Positions 6,800 through 16,293 are shown, numbered from the stretch's first letter. The stretch is DNA of 64,000 nt from a bacterium (GCA_030426085.1 JAUHYW010000001.1:1-64000); one strand, 5' to 3'. Translations and numbers: made by a program. The notes: generated from the letters alone by a model not told the origin.

Positions 6800-9307
6800 T
6801 CACGGCACCGCGAAGGCCGGATCCCAGCGCCAGTCCCGATCGAAGAAGCCCGCCGCCCGGCCGCCGTCCTCGGCGTAGACGAAGTAGTCCGGCAGCCCGC
6901 TGCCCGAGCCGAACGGGACCAGCCGCCCGATGAGGTGCTCCTCGCCCTCGGCGGCGACGAGCAGCGCCGTCAGCCGGTCGCCGTCCCGCTGCACCATGAC
7001 CATGCTCGACGCGGGGAAGTGGGTCCCGTCGAGGGTGATGCCGCCCGCGTCCCACGCGATGGGCACCCCGTCGAGCGGCAGGCGGGCGTCCGCCGCCGAG
7101 CCGACCCGGATCAGGCCGTAGCCCGCCTCGTGGGCGGCGTCGGCCGCCGCCGCGGGCCGCTGGCAGGCGTGCCCGTTGCCGACGATCTGCCAGTACGAAG
7201 CCCAATAGCCGGCCACCCGGCGCCACGCCTCGGCCCGGGGGTCGTCGGCGTCGGGCACGATGAAGCAGAACGGCCGGCGGAACGCCTGGTTGAGCGGGCC
7301 GGCGAGCGCGGCGAGCTTCTCGCCCGCGCCGATGAGCATGTCGGTGTCGCCCACCGCGATCGGCGGGCCGTCGTCGACGATGAGGGTGTCGATGCCCGCC
7401 GCCGTCAGCGGCGCCGGGTCGACCCGGATCTGGGCCACGTTCGTGGTGGTCAGCCGCATCGTGGCGCCGTCGGGCGCGGCGGAGACCCGCACGTCCTCCA
7501 GCGGGCTGGCGGCGGTCTCGACGCGCACGAAGCTGTGGTCGGCGCTGTAGCCCGGGTGCGGCGAGCGGAAGTCGAACGTCAGCTCGAACGGGTCGAGCCG
7601 CCGCTGCTGCATCATCTCGAACATCGGCGGCCAGTCGACGCAGTCGGTGCCCTCGCCGATGCCCGCGCTCCACCAGTGCCCGGCCCCCGGCTGCTCGTGG
7701 TACTCGATGTCGTCGGTCACCGCGCCGACCGCCTCGTACATCGCCCGCCCCTCGCGCACCGGCACGTTGTCGTCGGCGTCCCCGTGGATGATGTAGACCG
7801 CCCGTCGGGCGAGGTTCGAGATGTAGTCCAGCGTGCGGCTGTGGGCCCGGGCCCGGCCGAAGAGGCCGTCGGGGGTCGCCCGGCCGATGTAGCTCTCGAA
7901 CGAGGCCCAGCCGGCGCTGGGGCCGACCAGCGCGAAGCGGCCGGGGGCGGTGACGCCGAGGTGCCACGACCCGTGGCCGCCCATGGAGTGCCCGGTGAGG
8001 TAGACCCGGGTGGGGTCGGTGCCGAAGCGATCCTGGGCGTCGTCGAGCGCGGCGAGGCCGTTGAAGCGGCCCCACTCCTCCCAGTCGAAGCCGAAGCGGC
8101 GGCGGTTGGTCGGCGCGATGATGTAGGCCCAGTCCTTGGGCGCGTAGGACCGGGCCTGGCGGATGGCCTCGACCCCGGCCCCGTGCAGCGAGAGCACCAG
8201 GGCGTAGGCCTCGTCGGGGTCGATCGCGGGCGGCGGGTCGACCCCGTAATACTGCACCGAGGCGTCGATGGGGGAGAGGAAGGTCTGCCGGTAGGCGCCC
8301 TCGGCGGCGCGGGTGGTCAGGGTGATCGTGCGGCGGTAGCTGTGCGCCAGATCGGGGGACGCGATCTCGAGCGTCAGCGGGATCTCGACGTCGGCCTCGG
8401 CCCACGGCGCCTTCGGCCGCAGCCGGAAGCCGATCTGGGTCGCCGCGCCCGCCGGCAGCCCGGGGGAGGTCACCGTCGTCCCCTGCCAGTGCGCGCTCTC
8501 GACCACCCGGGCCTCGACCGCGCCGACCGGCCAGCCCCGGGTCTCGATGACCGGAACCCCCAGCCAGTCTGGATCGGCCCGGCCGACCCGCAGGTCGGGG
8601 AAGGTCACGTCGGCCGCGTTGATCACGATCTGGTCGGGGGTGGTGTACAGCCGCAGCCGGGGCGGCCCCCGCTGGGGGATGGCCTGGGCCGCGACGATCA
8701 CCTCATCGGCCCCCGGCTCGGGCACCAGCGGCACCAGCGACGTGCCGTGCCCGTAGACGTCGCCCGGCTGCATCGAGCGGGCGGTGAACACCCGCCGGAC
8801 GCGGTCGGCGGTCACCAGCACGGCGTGCCCCGGGGGCACCGGCACCCGCCCGACCACGTAGCCGTCGGTGATGCCGAAGCCGCCGATCTCGCCGCCGTCG
8901 TCGGCTTCGAGGCGGAACCAGCGCACGCCGTCGGGGGCCTCGCCGGGGTCGGGGTAGGGGATCTCACCCCGCTCGTAGGGCACTTGCAGCGGGTCGTCGG
9001 GCAGCGGCGGCATCGCCCGCATCCACACCGGGACCGCGACCGGGGTCGGCACCCCGTCGGCCGAGGGCGGCGGCCAGTCGTCGAATGACGGGGCGGCGTC
9101 CGGCTCGGGCGCGGCGTCCGGCTCGGCAGCGTCGGGGGCCGCGGCGTCGGGCGAGGGCAGGGCCGGCCGCATGTCGAGCCCGGCCGCGTCGGGCGGCGCC
9201 ACGATGATCGGGTCGATCGGCTCGACGTCGTCGCCCCCGTCGTCGCAGCCGGCGGCCGCGCCGCACAACAGCAGGATCATCAGCGCGCGCCCGGTGCTCG
9301 TCTTCAT
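6800..9307 (-). CDS. Large secreted alpha/beta-hydrolase lipoprotein (PHB-depolymerase/esterase-like)
   Basis: An 835-residue lipoprotein: signal peptide with Cys21 in GAAAGC, an Asp/Ala/Pro-rich linker (PDAAAPDAAEPDAAPEPDAA, about 45-72), a large beta-rich N-terminal region, then a hydrolase domain with SLHGAG (oxyanion region), nucleophile Ser441 in GHSMGG, Asp in HGDADDNVP and His in GAGHWW (about 544). The last ~270 residues form another all-beta region resembling domains appended to PHB-depolymerase-like or peptidase-like hydrolases. I chose ATG 9307 (GGCGAGGAG upstream) although the frame runs much further. Substrate cannot be told; an extracellular ester or peptide is likely. Confidence 0.75.
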   Translation of the reverse strand: MKTSTGRALMILLLCGAAAGCDDGGDDVEPIDPIIVAPPDAAGLDMRPALPSPDAAAPDAAEPDAAPEPDAAPSFDDWPPPSADGVPTPVAVPVWMRAMPPLPDDPLQVPYERGEIPYPDPGEAPDGVRWFRLEADDGGEIGGFGITDGYVVGRVPVPPGHAVLVTADRVRRVFTARSMQPGDVYGHGTSLVPLVPEPGADEVIVAAQAIPQRGPPRLRLYTTPDQIVINAADVTFPDLRVGRADPDWLGVPVIETRGWPVGAVEARVVESAHWQGTTVTSPGLPAGAATQIGFRLRPKAPWAEADVEIPLTLEIASPDLAHSYRRTITLTTRAAEGAYRQTFLSPIDASVQYYGVDPPPAIDPDEAYALVLSLHGAGVEAIRQARSYAPKDWAYIIAPTNRRRFGFDWEEWGRFNGLAALDDAQDRFGTDPTRVYLTGHSMGGHGSWHLGVTAPGRFALVGPSAGWASFESYIGRATPDGLFGRARAHSRTLDYISNLARRAVYIIHGDADDNVPVREGRAMYEAVGAVTDDIEYHEQPGAGHWWSAGIGEGTDCVDWPPMFEMMQQRRLDPFELTFDFRSPHPGYSADHSFVRVETAASPLEDVRVSAAPDGATMRLTTTNVAQIRVDPAPLTAAGIDTLIVDDGPPIAVGDTDMLIGAGEKLAALAGPLNQAFRRPFCFIVPDADDPRAEAWRRVAGYWASYWQIVGNGHACQRPAAAADAAHEAGYGLIRVGSAADARLPLDGVPIAWDAGGITLDGTHFPASSMVMVQRDGDRLTALLVAAEGEEHLIGRLVPFGSGSGLPDYFVYAEDGGRAAGFFDRDWRWDPAFAVP

Positions 9308-9492
9308 CGCGCTCTCCTCGCCCCGTGTCGGTCGAGCGTGCCCCGAAGCGCGACCTCGGGCAAGCGATGCGGCACGGCGCCTCCATCGAGCGGCCCCGAT
9401 CGGAGCAGGCGCGCTCCAGAGTCGCCCTGATCGGGCCCGAAACGGCGCCGCGGCGGCCCCGGGCGGGGTGACAGGCGTGTCATGGCGCCGGT

Positions 9493-9508
9493 TGGCACCG
9501 GCCTTGCT
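9493..9508 (+). promoter_or_regulatory. Sigma-54 (RpoN) promoter TGGCACC-GGCC-TTGCT
   Basis: Matches the -24/-12 consensus TGGCACG-N4-TTGCW at every position but one, with the obligatory 10-base gap between the GG and GC doublets. Predicted start near 9519, giving a ~40-base leader before the ATG at 9560, which has an AAAGGAGG ribosome site. An inverted repeat TGACA-GGCG-TGTCA (9469-9482) just upstream is a possible protein-binding site, though closer than enhancer sites usually are. Confidence 0.7.
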
Positions 9509-9559
9509 CATGGGGGTCGGCGCAGCCACTCTCAGGCTGTCACGACAAAGGAGGCTGAC

Positions 9560-10210
9560 ATGATCGGTCGTACGATCATGGTATGCGCCGCGCTCGCGGT
9601 GTGTCTGCTGACAGGGTGCGACGGCGAGATGGCAGGCGATGGGGCTGACGCCGCCGTCGCCGAAGAGGGCTTCGTCATCCGGGGCCCGGTGCGGGCGCTC
9701 GAGGGCTTCGAGGTCGAGCCCGACGCCCGGCTGATCGGCTACTGGGCCGTCTCGAGCGGCAGCCCGAATTACGGCTATGTCTGGGGCAGCGGCGCGATCG
9801 AGGGGGACGAGTTCGTCTTCCGGCTGCCCGACGACCGCCCGCCGGGCGCGGCGCTCAACAACCGGCGCCCGCAGATCGACGCGGTGCTCGGGGTCGGCAT
9901 CATCGTCGCGCTGCCCGCCTCGACCCCCATCCCGCCCGACGGGCGGGTCGACGACCCGGCGGTCCGGGCGGCCCTCGACACGGCGATCGGCGGCGCGTAC
10001 CACCACGCGATCATCTACGCCGACGGCGAGGCCTTCGCCCCCGGCGGCCACTTCTACGAGGAGGCGCAGTGGGGCCGGGACTTCGAGCTGGACGTGATGA
10101 TGTGCGGCGAGGGCGTCGAGATGCCCGACTTCGATCACTTCGCGCCCACCGAGTGCCGGGAGGTCGAGGTCATCTTCGGCCTGCCGCTCGACTTCGTGAG
10201 CTGGACCTGA
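9560..10210 (+). CDS. Lipoprotein of unknown function, copy 1 of a tandem pair
   Basis: A 216-residue lipoprotein (lipobox LTGC, Cys20). After a short acidic linker comes a conserved block starting FVIRGPVRA and including IGYWAVSSGSPNYGYVWGSG, then a region ending in VEVIFGLPLDFVSWT. It aligns throughout with the next gene: same Cys position, same order of blocks, same C-terminal WT. I do not recognise the family. The sigma-54 site upstream suggests activator-dependent expression. The ribosome site AAAGGAGG fixes the ATG. Confidence 0.8.
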   Translation: MIGRTIMVCAALAVCLLTGCDGEMAGDGADAAVAEEGFVIRGPVRALEGFEVEPDARLIGYWAVSSGSPNYGYVWGSGAIEGDEFVFRLPDDRPPGAALNNRRPQIDAVLGVGIIVALPASTPIPPDGRVDDPAVRAALDTAIGGAYHHAIIYADGEAFAPGGHFYEEAQWGRDFELDVMMCGEGVEMPDFDHFAPTECREVEVIFGLPLDFVSWT

Positions 10211-10235
10211 CACCCCTGTTCGATCGGAGGAACCC

Positions 10236-10922
10236 ATGAACGCTCATCACTTCGCGGCGTGCGCCGCGCTGATCACCCTCGCCCTGTCCGGCTGCGTGCC
10301 GGGCGGCGACGCCGACGGGCAGGACGAGCCGCCGGTGGACACCGCCGACGGCGGGATCGACGGCGCGCCCGACGACCCGCCGGAGGACATGCTTGGCGGC
10401 CGCACCATCCGGGGCCCCGTCCGGGCGCAGCCGGGCTATGTCATCGACCCCGACGTGCAGCTCTTCGGCCTGTGGATCGTCTCCGCCGGCAGCCCGGACA
10501 CGGCCTATGTGTGGGGCCACGGCGAGATCGAGGGCGACCGCTTCGCCTTCCACCTGCCGGACGACGCGCCGCCGGCCGAGGCGCTCAACGACCACCGGCC
10601 CGACGTCGACGCGGTGGTCGGGGTGGGGGTCATCCTGGCCTTGCCGGCCCAGGTGGAGGCGCCGCCCGCCGGGCCGCTCGACCGGGACACCTTCGAGCGC
10701 CTGGAGGACGCGCTGAGCGGCGCCGCGCCCCGCTATGGCCTCATCTATGTCGAGGGCGGCGGCTTCCCGCCCGATCACTGGGGCGGGCTCTTCGAGTCGG
10801 GCGCGCTCGATTGCGGCGTCGGCGAGGATCGGGAGGAGGGCTTCGACGCCTTCTCGCCGGTCGACTGCGACGAGGTCGAGCTGCTGTTCGGCATGCCGCT
10901 CGAGTTCGTCAACTGGACCTGA
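10236..10922 (+). CDS. Lipoprotein of unknown function, copy 2 of a tandem pair
   Basis: A 228-residue paralogue of the preceding protein, 25 bp downstream with its own GGAGG site. Lipobox LSGC puts the Cys at position 20 as in copy 1. The linker is longer and more acidic. Conserved blocks: TIRGPVRAQPGY, LFGLWIVSAGSP, YVWGHGEIEGDRFAFHLPDD, DAVVGVGVILALP, and a terminal VELLFGMPLEFVNWT. Cysteines near the end (LDCGVGEDRE and PVDCDEVE) match CGEG and TECREVE of copy 1, suggesting a conserved disulphide. Probably anchored to a periplasmic or outer-membrane surface; function unknown. Confidence 0.8.
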   Translation: MNAHHFAACAALITLALSGCVPGGDADGQDEPPVDTADGGIDGAPDDPPEDMLGGRTIRGPVRAQPGYVIDPDVQLFGLWIVSAGSPDTAYVWGHGEIEGDRFAFHLPDDAPPAEALNDHRPDVDAVVGVGVILALPAQVEAPPAGPLDRDTFERLEDALSGAAPRYGLIYVEGGGFPPDHWGGLFESGALDCGVGEDREEGFDAFSPVDCDEVELLFGMPLEFVNWT

Positions 10923-10950
10923 CGGCCCACCGAGCCCCACCGACCACTGG

Positions 10951-10979
10951 TTGAATCGCCATCGGCGGCGGCGTACCGT
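10951..10979 (+). promoter_or_regulatory. Probable leaderless promoter of the HD-domain gene
   Basis: TTGAAT (10951-10956), 17 bases, TACCGT (10974-10979). The predicted transcription start falls at or within a base of the ATG at 10986, and no ribosome site can be seen before that ATG. This suggests a leaderless mRNA. Confidence 0.5.
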
Positions 10980-10985
10980 GCGCCG

Positions 10986-11531
10986 ATGTCCGATCCGACC
11001 GCCCCCCCGATCGACCGCCTGCGCGCCGCGCTGCTCGACGGCCTGCGGCTCAAGGCGGTGCCCCGCGCCGGCTGGATCCGGGTCGGCGTCTCCCACCCCG
11101 AATCGGTCGCGGCCCACGCGTGGGGCATCGCCTGGCTCGTCCTGGCGCTGTGCCCCCCGCACCTCGATCGCGGCCTCGCCCTGGCCCTCGCCACGCTGCA
11201 CGATCTGGCCGAGGCCCGGGTGGGCGACATCACCCCCCACGACGGCGTGCCCAAGGCCGAGAAGCGCCGCCGCGAGGTCGAGGCGCTCGGCGAGATGCTC
11301 GCCCCGCTGCCCCACGCCGCCGAGCTGACCGAGCGCTGGTGGGACTATGAGCTCGGCCGCACCCCCGAGGGGCGGTGGGTCAAGGCGCTCGACAAACTCG
11401 AGATGGCGTTGCAGGCGGCGATCTACGCCGCCGAGGGCATCCCGACCGCCGAGTTCGTGCAGTCGGCGCTCGCCGCGCTGGACGATGAGACGCTGCGCCG
11501 GCTGGCCGGGGCCGAAGAGGAGGCCCGATGA
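10986..11531 (+). CDS. HD-domain phosphohydrolase (YfbR/HDDC2-type nucleotidase-like)
   Basis: A 181-residue single HD-domain protein with the metal ligands of the family: His44 in ESVAAHAW, His72-Asp73 in LHDLAEARVGDI, and a later Asp in VKALDKLEMAL. The HD...EARVGDI pattern matches small 5'-deoxynucleotidases of the YfbR/HDDC2 type, which hydrolyse nucleoside monophosphates. Its stop overlaps the next start by four bases (ATGA), so it is translated with a kinase-like protein. Confidence 0.8.
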   Translation: MSDPTAPPIDRLRAALLDGLRLKAVPRAGWIRVGVSHPESVAAHAWGIAWLVLALCPPHLDRGLALALATLHDLAEARVGDITPHDGVPKAEKRRREVEALGEMLAPLPHAAELTERWWDYELGRTPEGRWVKALDKLEMALQAAIYAAEGIPTAEFVQSALAALDDETLRRLAGAEEEAR

Positions 11532-12451
11532 CCGACTTCGCTCGCCGCTGCGCCGACCAGATCCCGAGCGTCTGCGCCCGCCGCGGGCTGCCCCCGCCGG
11601 TCGACGTGCAGCCCCTGCCCGGGGGGTCGGCCAACCTCAACTTCGTCGCCCGCTTCGGCGCGTACACCGGCGCCGCGCCGGTCAAGGTGACGTTCTGCCT
11701 CTACAAGGATCTGCCCGGCGCCCGGCGGGTGGCGGTCCTGCTCGCCGCGCTCGACGACGCGCCGGTGGGCCGCCTGATCGGGACGCCGGACGACGTGACC
11801 GAAGAGGCCGGCCGGGCGGCCCTGGTGACCGCGTTCACCGAGGGCGCGCCGCTCGAGACGATCGACCGGCCGACGGCCCGGGCCATCGGCGCGCTGCTGG
11901 CCGCCATCCACCGCAGCCCGCCGCTCGAGGCGCCGAGCCACGACATGGAGCGGGTCCGGCTGGCCCGGATCGCCGAGGCCGGCGGGGCAGGGGACTTCAC
12001 GCGCTTCGTGGCCGACGCCATGGCCGACGTGCCCCTGGACGGCCACCTGCCGACCGCGCTGATCCACGGCGACCTCTTCCCGGACAACATCATCCGCGGG
12101 CCCGACGGCCGGCTGACCGCCATCGACTTCGAGGAGGCCAGCCGCGGGCCGCGGGCCTTCGATCTGGGCATGGCGCTGGTGGGCTTCAGCCGGTGCGACG
12201 CGCTGACCCCCGAGAACGCCGCCGCGCTGCTCGCCGGCTACCGGGCCGCGGTGCCGCTCGAGCCGCGCGAGCTCGAGGCGCTGCCGGCGATGGTCATCCA
12301 CGCCGCCGTCGCGACCGCGGCGTGGCGCCACATCGGCACCCCCGACGAGATCGAGGCCGGCGCCCGCGAATGGCGCGAGATGAGGGCCATCGTCGCCCTG
12401 GCCCGCCGCTGGCGCGACGGCACCTGGGATCGCGTCGCCGACCGCCTCTGA
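11528..12451 (+). CDS. Phosphotransferase (APH/choline-kinase/homoserine-kinase-like fold)
   Basis: A 307-residue aminoglycoside-phosphotransferase-fold protein. Catalytic Brenner motif HGDLFPDNII (His180, Asp182, Asn187) and metal-binding IDFEEAS (Asp200) are present; an N-terminal ATP-binding lobe precedes them. Such proteins phosphorylate small alcohols, amines or amino sugars. Sequence alone does not separate homoserine kinase, choline kinase or a detoxifying enzyme. Start at the ATGA overlap with the HD gene. The pair could act on one metabolite (phosphorylation and dephosphorylation), but that is inference. Confidence 0.8.
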   Translation: MTDFARRCADQIPSVCARRGLPPPVDVQPLPGGSANLNFVARFGAYTGAAPVKVTFCLYKDLPGARRVAVLLAALDDAPVGRLIGTPDDVTEEAGRAALVTAFTEGAPLETIDRPTARAIGALLAAIHRSPPLEAPSHDMERVRLARIAEAGGAGDFTRFVADAMADVPLDGHLPTALIHGDLFPDNIIRGPDGRLTAIDFEEASRGPRAFDLGMALVGFSRCDALTPENAAALLAGYRAAVPLEPRELEALPAMVIHAAVATAAWRHIGTPDEIEAGAREWREMRAIVALARRWRDGTWDRVADRL

Positions 12452-12484
12452 AGACCGATCGACAGACCCGATGGGACCCATCAC

Positions 12485-14014
12485 ATGAATCACACCCCCG
12501 ATGACATCCTCGACGCCCTCGGCCTGTCGGCCGACAACCCCGGCGCGGCGTACGGCGGCGGCGCGTGGGGCGGGCTCGACGGGCCCGCGCTCGTCTCGTA
12601 CGACCCGTCCACCGGCGAGGCCATCGCCCGGGTGCGCTGCGCGACCGACGCCGAGCACGCCGAGGTGATGCGCCGGGCCCTCGAAGCGGCCCGCGGGTGG
12701 CGCGCGGTGCCCGCCCCCCGCCGGGGCGAGGCGGTCCGGCGGGTGGGCGAGGCGTTGCGGCGCCACAAAGACGCGCTGGGCCGGCTGGTCAGCCTCGAGG
12801 TGGGCAAGATCGTCGAGGAGGGCCGGGGCGAGGTCCAGGAGATGATCGATCTGGCCGACTTCGCGGTGGGCCAGAGCCGCATGCTCTACGGGCGCACGAT
12901 GCACTCCGAGCGGCCCGAGCACCGGATGTACGAGCAGTGGCACCCGCTGGGGGTCGTGGGGGTCATCACCGCGTTCAACTTCCCGGTGGCGGTGTGGGCC
13001 TGGAACGCGCTGCTCTCGGCGGTGTGCGGCAACGCCACGATCTGGAAGCCCTCGCCCAAGGCCCCGCTGTGCGCCCTGGCGGTGCAGCGGCTGTGCGACG
13101 CGGCGCTGGCCGAGGGCGGCTTCCCGCCGGTCTTCTTCACCCTGATCGACCACGACGCCCGCCGGGCGAAGGCGCTGGCCGCCGACCCCCGGGTGCCGCT
13201 GGTCTCGTTCACCGGCTCATCGGCGGTCGGGCGGCAGGTGGCGCAGACGGTCGCCGGCCGCCTGGGGCGCAGCCTGCTCGAGCTGGGCGGCAACAACGCG
13301 CTCATCGTCGACGAGGCGGCCGACCTCGATCTGGCGCTGCCGGCCATCGTCTTCGGCGCGGTGGGCACCGCCGGCCAGCGCTGCACGACGACCCGCCGGC
13401 TTCTGGTGCACCGCAGCCGCTCCGCCGAGGTGCTGGCCCGGGTCGTCAAAGCCTATGGCCAGATCCGGGTGGGATCGCCGCTGGATGCGGGGACGCTGCT
13501 CGGGCCGCTGATCGACGCCGCGGCGGTGGCCCGCTTCGAGGCGACGATCGCGCGGGTGAAGGCCCTCGGAGGGCGGATCGCGACCGGCGGCGAAGTCATC
13601 GACCGCCCCGGGTTCTACGTGCAGCCGACGGTGGTCGAGGCCGATCCCGGGTGGGATGTGGTCGCCGAAGAGACCTTCGCCCCCATCCTGTATGTCATGC
13701 CGTTCGATGACATCGAAGAGGCCATCGCGCTGAACAACGACGTCTCACAGGGGCTGTCGTCGGCGCTGTTCACCACCGATCTGCGCCGGGCGGAGCGCTT
13801 CCTGGGGCCCGATGGCAGCGACTGCGGCATCGCCAACGTCAACATCGGCACCTCGGGGGCCGAGATCGGCGGGGCGTTCGGCGGCGAGAAGGACACCGGC
13901 GGCGGGCGCGAGGCGGGGTCCGACGCGTGGCGGGCCTACATGCGGCGGCAGACGAACACCATCAACCACGGCCGCACGCTGCCGCTGGCTCAAGGCATCC
14001 GCTTCGAGCTGTAG
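12485..14014 (+). CDS. ALDH7-type aldehyde dehydrogenase (alpha-aminoadipic/piperideine-6-carboxylate dehydrogenase-like)
   Basis: A 509-residue NAD(P)-dependent aldehyde dehydrogenase. It has [20 protein letters not shown] (cofactor loop), catalytic Glu266 in LELGGNNAL and catalytic Cys300 in [10 protein letters not shown]. The C-terminal signature [22 protein letters not shown] and the ending [15 protein letters not shown] are those of the antiquitin (ALDH7) family, which oxidises alpha-aminoadipic semialdehyde in lysine catabolism. It follows the kinase-like gene by 33 bp. No ribosome site is clear, but the length and N-terminus fit the family. No other lysine-degradation gene is visible nearby. 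Confidence 0.9.
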   Translation: MNHTPDDILDALGLSADNPGAAYGGGAWGGLDGPALVSYDPSTGEAIARVRCATDAEHAEVMRRALEAARGWRAVPAPRRGEAVRRVGEALRRHKDALGRLVSLEVGKIVEEGRGEVQEMIDLADFAVGQSRMLYGRTMHSERPEHRMYEQWHPLGVVGVITAFNFPVAVWAWNALLSAVCGNATIWKPSPKAPLCALAVQRLCDAALAEGGFPPVFFTLIDHDARRAKALAADPRVPLVSFTGSSAVGRQVAQTVAGRLGRSLLELGGNNALIVDEAADLDLALPAIVFGAVGTAGQRCTTTRRLLVHRSRSAEVLARVVKAYGQIRVGSPLDAGTLLGPLIDAAAVARFEATIARVKALGGRIATGGEVIDRPGFYVQPTVVEADPGWDVVAEETFAPILYVMPFDDIEEAIALNNDVSQGLSSALFTTDLRRAERFLGPDGSDCGIANVNIGTSGAEIGGAFGGEKDTGGGREAGSDAWRAYMRRQTNTINHGRTLPLAQGIRFEL

Positions 14015-14029
14015 CCTCGAAGCGAACCC

Positions 14030-15241
14030 TCAGCCTTCGAAGAACGCCTTCACCCCGTCGGCCCGGGCGAGCACGTCGGCCCGGCCCTGCTCGATCAGCA
14101 GCCGGGCGAACGCCCCGTCGAAGAGCACGTACGAGGCGAGGTCGACCTCCCAGGTGGCGTCGGCCCGCCCCGCCCGGCGCAGCAGCCACGAGGCGCCCCG
14201 CCCGATCTGGGGGATCACCTTGCGGTCGCGCAGGTGCTCGCCGGCGACCCGCCCGAGGTCGACGGCCGGGCGGAAGACGAGCGTCTCGAGCCGGCGATAG
14301 GGCGCGCCCCGGGTCTCGGTGAGCACCCGGTCGACCCGGGCCTTCTCGTGGGGGTCGAGGGTGTCGTCGATGACCCCCATCAGCGCGTTGAACCGGTGCA
14401 ACATCTGCAAGTCGTAGTCGATGGGATCGAGCAGCAGCGCGTTGAACACCTTGCCGAGCAGGAAGATGGGATCGGGGTAGCCGCCGGGGGCCGCGTCCCG
14501 GGGGTGGAGCTGCGCCGGGCCGCTCTCGCTCTTGTGCAGCAGCGAGACGACCATCAGCCGGGTCGCCCCGCAGCGGATGGCCGGGGCGATGGGTGTGTTG
14601 AAGCGCAGGCCGCCGTCGCAGTACCACGTCCGGTCGATGCGCCGGGCGGGGAAGACCATCGGGATGGCGGCGGACGCCAGGACGTGCTCGGCGCCGATAC
14701 GGCAGTGATCGGCCCGCCGCCGCGGGTCGCGGGAGGGCTCGAAGTTCACGTGGGGCGCGGTCTCGGCGAAGAGCGTGGTCCGCCCGTCGGCGACCCGCAG
14801 CGCGGCGATGACCAGGGCGTGCACCGTGCCGACGTCGATGTGATGGTGCAGCCGCTGCCAGGGCACGTTGTCCATCACCGTGCGCTCGAGCGCGCTGGCG
14901 TCGAGCAGCGAGCGGGAGGTGGCCTCGTGGGGCTCCATGAAGCGCAGGAAGGTGCGCAGGCGGTCGCGCAGGCCGAGGAAGCCGAAGGGGTCGAGCTGAA
15001 GGTGGGCTTCGAGGTTGAGCCCGCCCCAGATGTCGACCAGCCCGTCGATGGCCAGGTCGCCCCGGTCGGCGTGGGCCGCGAGGTAGGTCACGTTGATCGC
15101 GCCCACCGAGGCCCCGGTGAAGATGCGGAACGGCGGCTCATCGCCCGGCCGCAGCCCGAGCACCTCGACGATGCCCGCGATCACCCCCGCCTCGTACGCG
15201 CCGCGGGCGCCGCCGCCCGACAAGACCAGTCCGACCGCCAT
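14030..15241 (-). CDS. Patatin-like phospholipase
   Basis: A 403-residue patatin. The glycine-rich oxyanion loop SGGGARGAYE opens the protein, nucleophile Ser45 is in GASVG, and the catalytic Asp is in CDGGLRFNTPI (about residue 209). The dyad is complete, so lipid acyl-hydrolase activity is expected. There is no signal peptide or membrane segment. The frame is open to 15562, but GGAGGGATCG precedes the ATG at 15241 and patatins start right before the glycine-rich loop. The C-terminal half (about 240-403) is the long helical region common in proteobacterial patatins. It converges on the ALDH gene. Confidence 0.9.
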   Translation of the reverse strand: MAVGLVLSGGGARGAYEAGVIAGIVEVLGLRPGDEPPFRIFTGASVGAINVTYLAAHADRGDLAIDGLVDIWGGLNLEAHLQLDPFGFLGLRDRLRTFLRFMEPHEATSRSLLDASALERTVMDNVPWQRLHHHIDVGTVHALVIAALRVADGRTTLFAETAPHVNFEPSRDPRRRADHCRIGAEHVLASAAIPMVFPARRIDRTWYCDGGLRFNTPIAPAIRCGATRLMVVSLLHKSESGPAQLHPRDAAPGGYPDPIFLLGKVFNALLLDPIDYDLQMLHRFNALMGVIDDTLDPHEKARVDRVLTETRGAPYRRLETLVFRPAVDLGRVAGEHLRDRKVIPQIGRGASWLLRRAGRADATWEVDLASYVLFDGAFARLLIEQGRADVLARADGVKAFFEG

Positions 15242-15580
15242 CGATCCCTCCGTGCCGTCCCCTCGGACTCTATGCGCTGTGGGGTCGGGCGTCATGTTTC
15301 GCGCCCCGCCCGGCGCATTGCGCTCGTAGTGTTCGGGCTTCGGGCGTAGATGATGCGACCTCACCTCGTGCGGAGGCTCGCCATGAGCGCGCCGTTCGTG
15401 CTGCCCGTCGCCGCCCGGGGCCCGGCCCTCGCCCCGGCGCCCGCCCTCCTCGACGCCGTCGGCGCGATGCAGCCGGCGGGCTCGGGCCGGGGAGCGCCCG
15501 CCGGGACCGTGGCGCCCGGCGGCTCGGGGTGCGATAGTGCGACCGACGGGCTTCGGCCCCACCCATCATGGAGGCATGCG
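15242..15580. other. 339-bp divergent intergenic region
   Basis: Between the patatin (leftward) and the barrel gene (rightward). The barrel frame is open back to 15350 and contains an ATG with a ribosome-site-like GGAGG at 15383, but the sequence between is Ala/Pro/Gly low-complexity without family character, so I read it as non-coding. A CATAGA hexamer about 30 bases before the patatin start could be its -10 element. Nothing else recognisable. Confidence 0.5.
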
Positions 15581-16201
15581 ATGTCCACCCGCCCGCGTTC
15601 GACCGCCGCTCTCTTCGCGCTCGCCGCCGCCCTGTGCGCCCCGGGCGTCGCGTCGGCCCAGCTCGAGCTGGTGCCGATGCTCGGCCTCGCCGACCTCGGC
15701 GCCGAGGACGACGACGTCGAATACGACGCCAGCCTGGCCGGCGGCTTCTCGTTCGGTGGCCGCCTGGCCCGCATCTTCTCGCTGCACGGGCAGGTCAACC
15801 TGCACCCGGTCGACATCGAGGACGAGCCGGGCATCGACGCCTCGGCTCTGCTCGTCACCTTCGGCGTCGCCGGCCTCTTCAACGTGCTCGACAATCAGAC
15901 CGTGCGGCTGATGTTCGGCCCGGTCATCGGCGGGTTCAACCTGAGCCAGACGTTCGAGAGCGAGCTGTTCGGCGACGACCTGAACGTGAGCATCAGCGGC
16001 CCCCACCTCGCGCTGCAGGGCGGGGTGTACTTCCACATCTCCGACGCGGTCTCCCTCGGCCCGACGTTCCAGTTCGGGCGCCTGATCCCCTCCGAGGTCT
16101 GCGTCTCGAGCGGCAACACCGAGACCTGCGACGACGACATCGACGACGACGATGGGCTGTCGCTGCTGCTGGTCTACGCGTCGGCGATCTTCTCGTTCTG
16201 A
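15581..16201 (+). CDS. Outer-membrane beta-barrel protein (OmpA/OmpW-like fold)
   Basis: A 206-residue protein with a clear signal peptide (MSTRPRSTAALFALAAALCA..., cleavage after ASA at about residue 26). Alternating hydrophobic/polar strands follow, and the last residue is Phe (ASAIFSF), the usual Bam-recognition ending. Strand lengths suggest eight strands. An acidic loop with two Cys (VCVSSGNTETCDDDIDDDD, about 175-195) could bind metal or form a disulphide. Start chosen at ATG 15581, which follows GGAG and directly precedes the signal peptide. Function unknown. Confidence 0.75.
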   Translation: MSTRPRSTAALFALAAALCAPGVASAQLELVPMLGLADLGAEDDDVEYDASLAGGFSFGGRLARIFSLHGQVNLHPVDIEDEPGIDASALLVTFGVAGLFNVLDNQTVRLMFGPVIGGFNLSQTFESELFGDDLNVSISGPHLALQGGVYFHISDAVSLGPTFQFGRLIPSEVCVSSGNTETCDDDIDDDDGLSLLLVYASAIFSF

Positions 16202-16293
16202 GCCCGGCCCGGGTCCCCGGGGTCCCATGGGCCCCGTGCATCGACCGGCGGCCCCTGGCATCATACCGCTCCACTTCGACCCGGGAGCGCCGG

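Noticed and set aside
5480-9088. A 1,202-codon open frame on the plus strand
   Set aside because: Antisense shadow of FabG, MaoC and the hydrolase lipoprotein. Its sequence is Arg/Gly/Pro-rich with no domain, and the genes opposite have clear motifs and ribosome sites.
15350-15580. N-terminal extension of the small outer-membrane barrel gene
   Set aside because: In frame, with a GGAGG before an ATG at 15383, but the added segment would bury the clear signal peptide at 15581, which has its own ribosome site.
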